DNA of 6,075 bases from Bacteroidales bacterium. GTDB taxonomy: Bacteria > Bacteroidota > Bacteroidia > Bacteroidales > JAOZQN01. Positions 1 to 6,075 of this stretch are shown here, one piece after another (the stretch's first letter is position 1; each line of letters starts with the position of its first letter). Made by a program: the position numbers and the translations under genes. Location: NCBI GenBank assembly GCA_029938985.1, contig JAOZTW010000336.1, forward strand, positions 1 to 6,075, written 5' to 3'. Below the pieces are notes generated by a model that did not search any database, was not told the DNA's origin, and saw nothing but the letters and a program-made list of their open reading frames with translations.

Positions 1-56
1 AAATATTTATTTTTTGTTTTTATTAAAAATAAAGGGTTAATAATTGTCAATTTTGG

Positions 57-83
57 CAAATATAGTAAAATTTTGCATACCAA
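57..83 (-). promoter_or_regulatory. Possible divergent promoter for a gene left of the window
   Basis: Read on the minus strand, 64-57 is TATATTTG, a full match to the Bacteroidota -7 element TAnnTTTG, followed by GCC. A TTG that could serve as the -33 element lies at 83-81, giving a spacer of 16, shorter than the usual 19-21. Transcription would leave the window at its left edge. A full 8-base match is not rare in DNA this AT-rich, so confidence is low. Confidence 0.3.
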
Positions 84-217
84 CACTATTTTGTAGGAAC
101 TAACAAAAAATCTATTCAAATAATTAAATATTAGTTGTTTATTCCAATTGTTAAAACATAAAAACTAATCTATTTTATGGTATAGTTTTTATATTTAGAA
201 AAATAAAACAGAAATAA

Positions 218-248
218 TTGTTTTTTAAAATAATTATTCTCATCTTTG
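218..248 (+). promoter_or_regulatory. Likely Bacteroidota-type promoter upstream of porU
   Basis: TTG at 218-220 is followed after 20 bases by CATCTTTG at 241-248, then CA. This matches seven of eight positions of the Bacteroidota -7 element TAnnTTTG, and the spacer is the usual length for the primary sigma factor of this phylum. A short inverted repeat (AATAATT at 213-219, AATTATT at 232-238) overlaps it and could be an operator, but in such AT-rich DNA it may be chance. Transcription from here would give porU a leader of about 450 bases, or would make a separate small RNA. It is the best + strand promoter match I found before porU. Confidence 0.45.
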
Positions 249-498
249 CAACCATTTTTAAAATTTAGTACTCTCATTAAACAAACACCCTAACCTCTTA
301 TAAATCCTATTTACATTTGTCTATGATAAAACTTTATATTTTTATTTTTTAATTAATTTCAAGTAAATAATTTTTTAAATCAAAGGAATACTTAAAGCCA
401 TAAATAAGAATGTATAAAAAGAATTGAAATAAAATTAAATCTCATTTCAAAAACAGGACTAGTAAAACTACAAAATATTTTAATAAATTTCTTTTATA

Positions 499-540
499 TA
501 CTTATTATTTCATTTTAACTAAGTGAATATGAAATAATAA
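499..540 (+). repeat. Upstream copy of the porU start-region repeat, with perfect 12-bp hairpin
   Basis: Bases 499-522 match 653-676 at 23 of 24 positions (A at 517 against C at 671). Ten bases at 526-535 (AATATGAAAT) recur at 706-715, where they contain the porU start codon. Within this copy, 502-513 (TTATTATTTCAT) and 529-540 (ATGAAATAATAA) are perfect reverse complements across a 15-base loop, and the stem can extend by three pairs after one mismatch. The right arm reads ATG AAA TAA TAA, a start codon with a stop two codons later. No T-run directly follows the stem, so it is not a standard terminator. Its role is unknown. Confidence 0.6.
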
Positions 541-652
541 ATATCTCCAGAATAGGTCGTTTTTCTTGTTCTTTTCAATAATTTAAAAAGTTTTTAAATA
601 GCTCGCTATTTGCAAATTATTAAATTATAAAAAAAACGGTGAATCTTGGATC

Positions 653-715
653 TACTTATTATTTCATTTTCACTAATAAATTACTAACTATTTTAAAATT
701 AAAAAAATATGAAAT
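653..715 (+). repeat. Downstream copy of the repeat, overlapping the porU start codon
   Basis: This is the second copy of the segment at 499-540, with about 29 extra bases between its two conserved blocks (653-676 and 706-715). ATTTCAT at 661-667 is complementary to ATGAAAT at 709-715, so the porU start codon could be paired in the messenger. After a two-base bulge (716-717), five more pairs can form between 656-660 and 718-722. The stem is all A-U except one G-C pair and spans a loop of about 41 bases, so it would be weak. The match is seen directly; any control of translation is inference. Confidence 0.5.
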
Positions 716-3700
716 ATAATAAAATAATTTTGTCGTTGCTTATTATTGTGTTTTTTGCTAAATTATCTTTTAGTCAAACAGCACACAGTTATAAAGAACA
801 AATAATTTGGACGAAAAAAGTTAAACTGCAAGAGGGAGAACAACAAAATAACAGCAATATTTATTATTTTGAATTTGAAGGATCAGTTCGTTTGAGCAAT
901 AATAACTTTCCTTTTTATGCCAAAATAATTAACTTAAAAGAGTTAAGTTATGGTGGAGGTAAAATTGAAATTTCATTATCCAACATGATATTTAAGCCTG
1001 TTACTGATAACGAGAAATCGGGAGTAAGGAATATTGATAAAATTGCCAATAAAATTGAAATTGAACATAAAATTTCGTTTGGACAAAGAACTCCTTATTT
1101 GGAATATAATTTTGTACCTATGAGAAAAAATTCCTCAACAGGAAAAATTGAAAAATTGATAAGTTTTTCTGTATCAATAAAAGAGACAACACAAAAGGCA
1201 AATAATAGTTCTCAAAAAAGTAAAGATTTTGCAACAAGTTCAGTACTAAGTACAGGAAAATGGGTTAAAATTGGAATTATCGAAACAGGTATTCATAAAA
1301 TTACAGATACACAACTTTCTAATCTTGGTTTTACTAATCCAGCTAATGTTAGAGTTTTTGGCAACGACCAAGGCATGTTGCCGTTTATGAACAGCGAAAC
1401 ATATATTGACGACTTGGTTGAAAACGATATTTATAGAGGTTCTGATCATATTTTGTTTTATGCAAAAGCGGCCACTGTTTGGGATTATGATGAAGAAAAT
1501 GAAATGTTTTTGCACCGTTTGCATTTATATTCCGACACTACATATTATTTTTTGACCGACAAAAATACTGGAAATAATAATACTATTAGTCAAGAAAATC
1601 AAGCAAGTGGCACAAATAATTTATCGGTAACAAGTTACGACTATTATACTTATTACGAGTCCGAGGAACTTAACCTACTTAACTCTGGACGAATTTGGTT
1701 GGGTGAAAGTTTTAATGTAAACAGTTCGCAAAGGTTCAGTTTTGATATGCCTAACTTGGTTAGTAATTCGGAAATGAAACTTTATGTTTCGCTTGTAGCT
1801 CGCTCATCTATAAGTAGTTCTTTTACCATACGTTCAACAAACATAAACAAAACAGTATCTATCAAAAGTACAAATGATAACTCTCATGGTTCATTTTATG
1901 CTCACTCGTCTTATAATTTTTACACCTACAATGCTCCTTCATCTGATAAAATAAGTTTAAGTATTGATTATAACAAACCTACCTCTTCGGCTGATGGTTG
2001 GTTAGACCATATAGTTTATAATGCAAAATGTGCCTTATCGTTAAACAATGGAGTTTTACTATTTAGAAATGCCTCAACAGCTGGGACAGATAATATAACA
2101 AAATTTAATTTAAGTGGAGCCAGTTCAAGCACCATTGTTTGGGACGTTACTACGCCTTATGCTCCAAAAAAAATAAATTCTACAATATCAGGTTCTTCGT
2201 TGAATTTTAAAGTAGAAACACCAGAAATCAAGGAATTTGTGGCTTTTGACGGAACAAATTACTTAACACCTGTACTTGAAGGAAAAGGAATTGGAGACAT
2301 AGCAAATCAAAATCTACACGGTATAAATTCTAATGTAGAAATGATTATTGTAACACATCCAGATTTTTTGGAACAGGCAGAAGAAATTTCTCAAATTCAT
2401 GCAGAACACGATGGTATTGTGTGTTATATTGCTACTGTTGATGAAGTTTATAATGAATTTTCTTGTGGAACAAATGATGTGTCTGCTATTAGAAATTTCA
2501 TGAAATTAGCATACTGGAAAGAAAATAGTAAGCTCAAATATTTGATGCTACTTGGCGATGGTTCGTATAAAAATAAAGACCAGTCTGAATTAAATTCTAA
2601 TTATATACTAACCTATCAAACTGAGCATTCTTTTACAAAAGTAAACACAATGCTTACAACTGTTTCAGATGATTATTTTGTGCTTTTAGACGACGAAGAA
2701 GGAGAACTTGAAGGAAGTTTAGACCTTGGAGTGGGACGTATGCCAGTAAAAAATCATAATAGTAAAAACGAAGCAATTGATATGGTAAACAAAATAAGAG
2801 CTTATATTAATCCTGATAACATGGGTGATTGGAAAAATGTTTTATGTTTTGTTGGCGATGACGAAGATAGTAATGGACACATGGATGATGCAGAAGAATT
2901 GTCAAATAATTTAGATACTCTTTATCCTGCTTTTATATTCAAAAAAATATATCTTGATGCTTATCCACAAGAGTCAGCTGCTGTTGGCGATGAATATCCG
3001 CTTGCCGTAGTTGAGCTAAATAACCGCATAAATAAAGGAGCGTTAATTGTAAATTATTCTGGTCATGGTAGTGTAAACACACTTGCTCACGAACGACTTG
3101 TAACAGTTAGCGATATAAATAATTGGAACAATTTAGAACATCTATCATTGTTTTTTACTGGAACTTGTGAATTTAGTCGATTTGATAATTATTCGCAAGA
3201 AGAAAAAAAAACAAGTACTTCGGCAGGAGAATATGTTTTTTTAAACCCCAATGGTGGAGCAATAGCTATGTTTACAACCGCAAGGGTATCCTACTCACAT
3301 TCCAATTTTATGTTAAACCAAAATGCCTACAAATTTATATTTGAGGACGATGAGAATAATAATAGATACAAATTTGGAGATATTTATCGGCTTGCAAAAA
3401 ACACAACCTCAGGTCCTAACATGAGATATTTTGCGTTGTTTGGAGACCCAGCACTTGAACTTGCTTATGCAAAAGAGGAGGTTATTACATCTACCATAAA
3501 CGGTGTGAATACCAAAACAATTGATACCTTAAACGCACTTGAACTTATAACAATTACAGGAGAAATGCAAAATAGGTTATCAGGAGAAAAACTAACAAGT
3601 TTTAATGGAATGATTTATCCTACTGTGTTGGACAAAAATAAACAATTTAAAACGCTTGGCAACGAAGAGGCAGGTCCTTTTGATTATTTATACCAAAATA

Positions 3701-4551
3701 ATGTGCTTTTCAAAGGTAGAGTAACTGTAAGAAATGGAGAGTTCTCGTTTTCATTTATTGTACCAAAAGATATTTATTATAATTATGGGTATGGAAAAAT
3801 AAGTTATTATGCAAAAAGTTCAACCACTGATGCAAGAGGATATTTTAAGAATTTTATTATTGGAGGTTCAAACGAAAATGTGGCAGAAGATAATATAGGA
3901 CCAGTTATAAAACTTTATATGAATGATAGCACGTTTATAGAAGGTGGCATGACAAATCAAAATCCGCTTATTTATTCAAAACTATCGGACGAAAGTGGAA
4001 TAAACACAGCTGGTAGTGGAATTGGACACGATATTTCTGCAATTATTGATAAAAATACAAGTCAAATGTTTGTTTTAAACGACTACTACGAGGCCGAATT
4101 AGACAGCTATCAAAAAGGAACTGTTGAATACGGACTTTTTAAATTAGACGATGGTGAACATACTTTAACTCTCAAAGCTTGGGACGTTTACAATAACTCA
4201 TCGGAAGAGGAAATAAGTTTTATGGTAATGGAGGCTTCGGAGTTTAAAATTAATAGACTGTATAATTATCCAAATCCATTTACAACCAACACATCGTTTT
4301 ATTTTGAACACAATCAACCAAACTCAGAATTAGATGTATTATTGCAAATTTTCACAGTATCGGGTAAAGTAGTTAAAACAATACACACTCAAATGTTTAC
4401 ATCAGGTTTTATGTCCGACCCAGTAGAATGGAACGGAACTGATGATTTTGAAAGTAATATTGGACGTGGAGTTTATATTTACAGATTAAAAATAACAACC
4501 CCAACAGGAAAAAATGTAGAAAAATATGAAAAATTACTCATCTTAAAATAA
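709..4551 (+). CDS. porU: Type IX secretion system sortase PorU (gingipain-family C-terminal signal peptidase)
   Basis: PorU is the cell-surface cysteine peptidase/transpeptidase of the T9SS: it removes the CTD sorting signal from secreted cargo and attaches the cargo to a surface glycolipid (A-LPS in P. gingivalis). The 1280-residue length is typical. Residues 1-22 form a Sec signal peptide (cleavage likely SFS|Q). A beta-rich N-terminal part follows, with the PorU-typical stretch starting STGKWVKIGI at 181. The peptidase C25 domain spans roughly 543-920: LLGDGSY (614-620), SDDYF (653-657), LGVGRMPV (673-680), catalytic His786 in SGHGS, nucleophile Cys820 in TGTCEFSRFD, and FGDPALEL (911-918). 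An Ig-like region (about 1064-1175) precedes a CTD-like tail beginning YNYPNPF at 1185. The family retains this tail rather than cleaving it. An in-frame stop at 700-702 and the signal peptide fix the start; the leader is A-rich with no Shine-Dalgarno site. porV lies 286 bases downstream. No truncation or missing catalytic residue is apparent. Confidence 0.95.
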   Translation: MKYNKIILSLLIIVFFAKLSFSQTAHSYKEQIIWTKKVKLQEGEQQNNSNIYYFEFEGSVRLSNNNFPFYAKIINLKELSYGGGKIEISLSNMIFKPVTDNEKSGVRNIDKIANKIEIEHKISFGQRTPYLEYNFVPMRKNSSTGKIEKLISFSVSIKETTQKANNSSQKSKDFATSSVLSTGKWVKIGIIETGIHKITDTQLSNLGFTNPANVRVFGNDQGMLPFMNSETYIDDLVENDIYRGSDHILFYAKAATVWDYDEENEMFLHRLHLYSDTTYYFLTDKNTGNNNTISQENQASGTNNLSVTSYDYYTYYESEELNLLNSGRIWLGESFNVNSSQRFSFDMPNLVSNSEMKLYVSLVARSSISSSFTIRSTNINKTVSIKSTNDNSHGSFYAHSSYNFYTYNAPSSDKISLSIDYNKPTSSADGWLDHIVYNAKCALSLNNGVLLFRNASTAGTDNITKFNLSGASSSTIVWDVTTPYAPKKINSTISGSSLNFKVETPEIKEFVAFDGTNYLTPVLEGKGIGDIANQNLHGINSNVEMIIVTHPDFLEQAEEISQIHAEHDGIVCYIATVDEVYNEFSCGTNDVSAIRNFMKLAYWKENSKLKYLMLLGDGSYKNKDQSELNSNYILTYQTEHSFTKVNTMLTTVSDDYFVLLDDEEGELEGSLDLGVGRMPVKNHNSKNEAIDMVNKIRAYINPDNMGDWKNVLCFVGDDEDSNGHMDDAEELSNNLDTLYPAFIFKKIYLDAYPQESAAVGDEYPLAVVELNNRINKGALIVNYSGHGSVNTLAHERLVTVSDINNWNNLEHLSLFFTGTCEFSRFDNYSQEEKKTSTSAGEYVFLNPNGGAIAMFTTARVSYSHSNFMLNQNAYKFIFEDDENNNRYKFGDIYRLAKNTTSGPNMRYFALFGDPALELAYAKEEVITSTINGVNTKTIDTLNALELITITGEMQNRLSGEKLTSFNGMIYPTVLDKNKQFKTLGNEEAGPFDYLYQNNVLFKGRVTVRNGEFSFSFIVPKDIYYNYGYGKISYYAKSSTTDARGYFKNFIIGGSNENVAEDNIGPVIKLYMNDSTFIEGGMTNQNPLIYSKLSDESGINTAGSGIGHDISAIIDKNTSQMFVLNDYYEAELDSYQKGTVEYGLFKLDDGEHTLTLKAWDVYNNSSEEEISFMVMEASEFKINRLYNYPNPFTTNTSFYFEHNQPNSELDVLLQIFTVSGKVVKTIHTQMFTSGFMSDPVEWNGTDDFESNIGRGVYIYRLKITTPTGKNVEKYEKLLILK

Positions 4552-4636
4552 TATTTTTGCATTTTTGTTTATTGTGGGAAACTTCTAAAAAACTCAAAAA
4601 ATAAGGTTTAAAATAAAGAAATGTGTCAACCGATAA

Positions 4637-4648
4637 ATGAAAAATGCC
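4637..4648 (+). repeat. 12-bp inverted repeat arm, left of porV
   Basis: ATGAAAAATGCC at 4637-4648 is the exact reverse complement of GGCATTTTTCAT at 6026-6037, and the match ends at both edges. The two arms lie in non-coding DNA on either side of porV, about 1.4 kb apart. They could be binding sites for one protein, traces of a small mobile element, or chance. Confidence 0.4.
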
Positions 4649-4689
4649 CATAATTTTTGTAAATAATTGAATTTTTAAAGGTGTAAACC

Positions 4690-4724
4690 AATTCATAATT
4701 CTAAATTCCTAATTCTTAATTTAC
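4690..4724. repeat. Degenerate heptamer tandem repeat (AATTCNN x4 plus AATTTAC)
   Basis: Five consecutive seven-base units read AATTCAT, AATTCTA, AATTCCT, AATTCTT and AATTTAC. The first five bases are constant in the first four units and the last two vary. Short heptanucleotide tandem repeats of this sort occur in intergenic DNA of several bacterial groups, and no function is established here. It lies 113 bases ahead of porV and could be an unstable repeat that shifts spacing near the promoter. Confidence 0.7.
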
Positions 4725-4758
4725 TATTAACAATCAATAAATTATTAACCAAACACAT

Positions 4759-4766
4759 TATCTATG
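4759..4766 (+). promoter_or_regulatory. Weak candidate -7 element for porV
   Basis: TATCTATG followed by CA matches seven of eight positions of TAnnTTTG and would give a leader of roughly 60-70 bases before the porV ATG. No TTG is found at the expected -33 distance; that region holds only AT-rich sequence beside the heptamer repeat. It is the best-placed candidate in the gap but unconvincing on sequence alone. Confidence 0.3.
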
Positions 4767-4837
4767 CAAAATATTTTACATTTTTCAATTTTTATTTAAT
4801 TTTATTTACTAAGTTTAACCCCTTAAATCAATTTACT

Positions 4838-5998
4838 ATGTTACGAAAAATGTTTTCAATATCAATTATTATTATTTTTGTTTTTACAACAAGTATATCA
4901 AACGCTCAGGAGGAACTTGTAGAAAAGCTTAATTCTATTTCTACAGCTGTTCCTTTCCTAACTATTACACCCAATGCCAATGCAGGAGCAATGGGAGAAG
5001 TAGGTGTAGCAACTGCACCAGATGTGAACTCTATGAAATGGAATGCCTCAAAATATGCTTTTACAAAGCAAGATTTTGGAGTATCGTTATCCTACACTCC
5101 TTGGTTACGTAAATTAACTGGCGACATGAGTCTTAATAATCTAACTGGTTATAAAAGAATAAATAGAAGACAAACAGTAGCTTTTTCGCTTACGTATTTT
5201 ACGATAGGAGAAATTCAATTTACAGACCAATCGGGATTTAAATTAATGATGTATAATCCAAACGAATTTTCGGTTGATGGTGCTTATGCTCTACAATTAT
5301 CTGACTATATTTCTGGTGCAATATCTTTAAGGTTTATACTTTCAGACCTTACAGGCGGACAACAGGTTAGTGGTGTTGGAGAAACACATGCAGGAACAGC
5401 TTATGCTGGTGATTTATCGTTTTTTTATCGCAGAAGTTTTGAACATGAAGACGAACGAAAATCTACTATTGCCGCTGGTATTTGTGTTTCTAATCTTGGT
5501 TCAAAAATTTCTTACGGTGGAACAATGCAAAACTTTATTCCCGCCAATTTAAGAATAGGAACTGCTTATACTCTTGCATTAGATAAAAATAATGAATTCA
5601 CTTTTGCTTTTGATATAAATAAACTTCTTGTACCAACACGACAAATGGACGAAGATGGAAATTTACTTCCAATTGAAGATGTGGCTGTGCCAGTTGCAAT
5701 TGTACAATCGTTTTATGATGCTCCTTTTGGATTACAAGAAGAGTTACACGAACTTATGTATTCTACTGGATTAGAGTATTGGTATGCTGGTAATTTTGCC
5801 ATTAGAGGAGGGTATTTTCACGAACATAAATTTAAAGGAGCAAGAAAATATGCCACTATGGGTATAGGTCTGAAATTAAAAGTGTTTAATATTGATTTTT
5901 CATATTTAATACCTGTTGCATCTGCTCCAAACAACCCACTTGAAGAAACACTTCGTTTTACACTTGGATTTAATTTTGGTGCATTAAACGGAAGTTAA
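4838..5998 (+). CDS. porV: Type IX secretion system outer-membrane protein PorV (LptO)
   Basis: PorV is an integral outer-membrane beta-barrel of the FadL-like fold (14 strands in solved family members). It receives CTD-bearing cargo from the SprA/Sov translocon and delivers it to PorU. The 386-residue length is typical. Residues 1-23 form a Sec signal peptide (positively charged RK at 3-4, Ile/Phe core, likely cleavage SNA|Q). The mature N-terminus carries the family hallmark AVPFLTITPNANAGAMGEVG (37-56), continuing to the conserved WNASKYAF (68-75). Later PorV-typical motifs are FDINKLLVPT (258-267), SFYDAP (291-296), GLEYWY (311-316), RGGYFHEHK (323-331) and NNPLEETLRF (365-374), with alternating beta strands to the C-terminus. 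A second Met at codon 5 would lose the charged n-region, so the first ATG is preferred. There is no Shine-Dalgarno site, as usual in this phylum. Adjacency to porU supports the call. The barrel appears complete, with no frameshift. Confidence 0.95.
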   Translation: MLRKMFSISIIIIFVFTTSISNAQEELVEKLNSISTAVPFLTITPNANAGAMGEVGVATAPDVNSMKWNASKYAFTKQDFGVSLSYTPWLRKLTGDMSLNNLTGYKRINRRQTVAFSLTYFTIGEIQFTDQSGFKLMMYNPNEFSVDGAYALQLSDYISGAISLRFILSDLTGGQQVSGVGETHAGTAYAGDLSFFYRRSFEHEDERKSTIAAGICVSNLGSKISYGGTMQNFIPANLRIGTAYTLALDKNNEFTFAFDINKLLVPTRQMDEDGNLLPIEDVAVPVAIVQSFYDAPFGLQEELHELMYSTGLEYWYAGNFAIRGGYFHEHKFKGARKYATMGIGLKLKVFNIDFSYLIPVASAPNNPLEETLRFTLGFNFGALNGS

Positions 5999-6007
5999 TT
6001 AGTTTTG
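5975..6007 (+). promoter_or_regulatory. Promoter-like motif for a gene downstream of the window
   Basis: TTTG at 5975-5978, inside the last codons of porV, is followed after 21 bases by TAGTTTTG at 6000-6007, a full match to TAnnTTTG with near-ideal spacing. It would start transcription just after porV and drive a gene lying past 6075. The next gene cannot be seen. In some Flavobacterium genomes a cytidine deaminase gene follows porV, but that is no evidence for this genome. Confidence 0.35.
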
Positions 6008-6025
6008 ATTTTAATTTAATAGTTT

Positions 6026-6037
6026 GGCATTTTTCAT
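6026..6037 (-). repeat. 12-bp inverted repeat arm, right of porV
   Basis: GGCATTTTTCAT is the reverse complement of 4637-4648. It overlaps the weak hairpin at 6027-6043, so conservation of a regulatory stem could explain one arm but not the other. Confidence 0.4.
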
Positions 6038-6043
6038 AAATGC
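6027..6043 (+). terminator. Weak hairpin after porV, doubtful terminator
   Basis: GCATTT (6027-6032) and AAATGC (6038-6043) form a six-pair stem around a five-base loop, 28 bases after the porV stop. There are only two G-C pairs and no T-run directly follows, so it is a poor intrinsic terminator. It is the only palindrome of note between porV and the window end. Confidence 0.2.
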
Positions 6044-6075
6044 AAATTACTGCGTTATTTTGATTATTTTAAAAT

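Larger units (their letters stand above)
1..708. other. AT-rich intergenic region upstream of porU, no protein gene seen
   Basis: These 708 bases are dominated by A/T runs and stop codons in all frames. I find no open frame of useful length with a plausible protein on either strand, and no recognisable tRNA or rRNA. It contains a good + strand promoter match (218-248), a minus-strand -7 match near the left edge (57-64), and an imperfectly duplicated segment (499-540 and 653-715). In Flavobacteriia the gene ahead of porU is usually gldJ; no gldJ end is visible here, so this genome either lacks that linkage or places the neighbour further left. The minus-strand promoter suggests the left neighbour may be divergent. 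Absence of a gene is read directly from the sequence; the regulatory role is inferred. Confidence 0.7.
4552..4837. other. porU-porV intergenic spacer
   Basis: The 286-base gap has no credible coding frame. It contains one arm of a 12-bp inverted repeat (4637-4648), a five-unit heptamer repeat (4690-4724) and a -7-like motif (4759-4766). I see no convincing GC-rich hairpin plus T-run after the porU stop. The length of the gap suggests that porV can be transcribed on its own, but read-through from porU is not excluded. Confidence 0.6.

Noticed and set aside
44..75. TTG-N21-AAATTTTG as a second + strand promoter
   Set aside because: The -7 match is 7 of 8 and lacks the initial T of TA, it lies over 600 bases from porU, and there is no gene directly downstream; the 218-248 site is closer and as good.
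323..352. Nine-codon frame encoding MIKLYIFIF, just after a TACATTTG at 312-319
   Set aside because: The -7-like match has no TTG at the -33 distance, the ATG is only a few bases from it, and very short Ile/Phe-rich frames are expected by chance in such AT-rich DNA.
1..708. CRISPR array, insertion sequence or tRNA in the upstream region
   Set aside because: There are no regularly spaced repeats, no transposase frame or long terminal inverted repeats, and no cloverleaf or tRNA-like conserved sequence; the only repeat is the pair at 499-540 and 653-715.
1246..1524. Minus-strand open frame of 92 codons
   Set aside because: It lies wholly inside porU, in a region of clear PorU sequence, and its translation shows no family features; it is an antisense shadow.
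4552..4559. TATTTTTG immediately after the porU stop as a porV promoter
   Set aside because: It is a full TAnnTTTG match, but no TTG lies about 20 bases upstream and it is some 280 bases from porV; T-rich DNA gives such matches by chance.
5370..5552. + strand open frame of 60 codons in a second frame
   Set aside because: It is nested in the porV barrel region and has no promoter or leader of its own; an out-of-frame shadow.

Overview
The window holds two complete genes on the + strand. They encode the core of the cell-surface attachment step of the type IX secretion system (T9SS, Por secretion system): porU (709-4551), the gingipain-family C-terminal signal peptidase/sortase, and porV (4838-5998), its outer-membrane beta-barrel partner. 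T9SS occurs only in the Bacteroidetes/FCB group, so the organism is a member of the Bacteroidota. Strong AT bias in coding and especially non-coding DNA, A-rich leaders instead of Shine-Dalgarno sites, and TAnnTTTG-type promoter motifs agree with that. The sequence alone does not fix a genus or order.

Layout: 1-708 is a very AT-rich region with no supportable protein gene. It carries a likely + strand promoter (218-248), a possible divergent minus-strand promoter (57-83), and a repeated segment whose second copy (653-715) ends on the porU start codon. porU follows, then a 286-bp gap (4552-4837) with a degenerate heptamer tandem repeat and a weak promoter candidate for porV. The last 77 bases hold a promoter-like motif that would serve a gene beyond the window, and a weak hairpin.

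How the genes work together: T9SS cargo crosses the inner membrane by Sec and the outer membrane by the SprA/Sov translocon, carrying a conserved C-terminal domain (CTD). In the established model, PorV binds cargo as it leaves the translocon and shuttles it to PorU. PorU cuts off the CTD and joins the new C-terminus to anionic lipopolysaccharide (A-LPS) or a similar surface glycolipid. PorU itself carries a CTD-like tail. Adjacent porU-porV genes are a known arrangement, for example in Porphyromonas gingivalis and Flavobacterium.

I did not find an undescribed protein system. Both proteins are recognisable family members with intact key motifs. The points most worth a second look are in the non-coding DNA: the duplicated, hairpin-forming segment ahead of porU, the long leader, and the heptamer repeat and 12-bp inverted repeat around porV.
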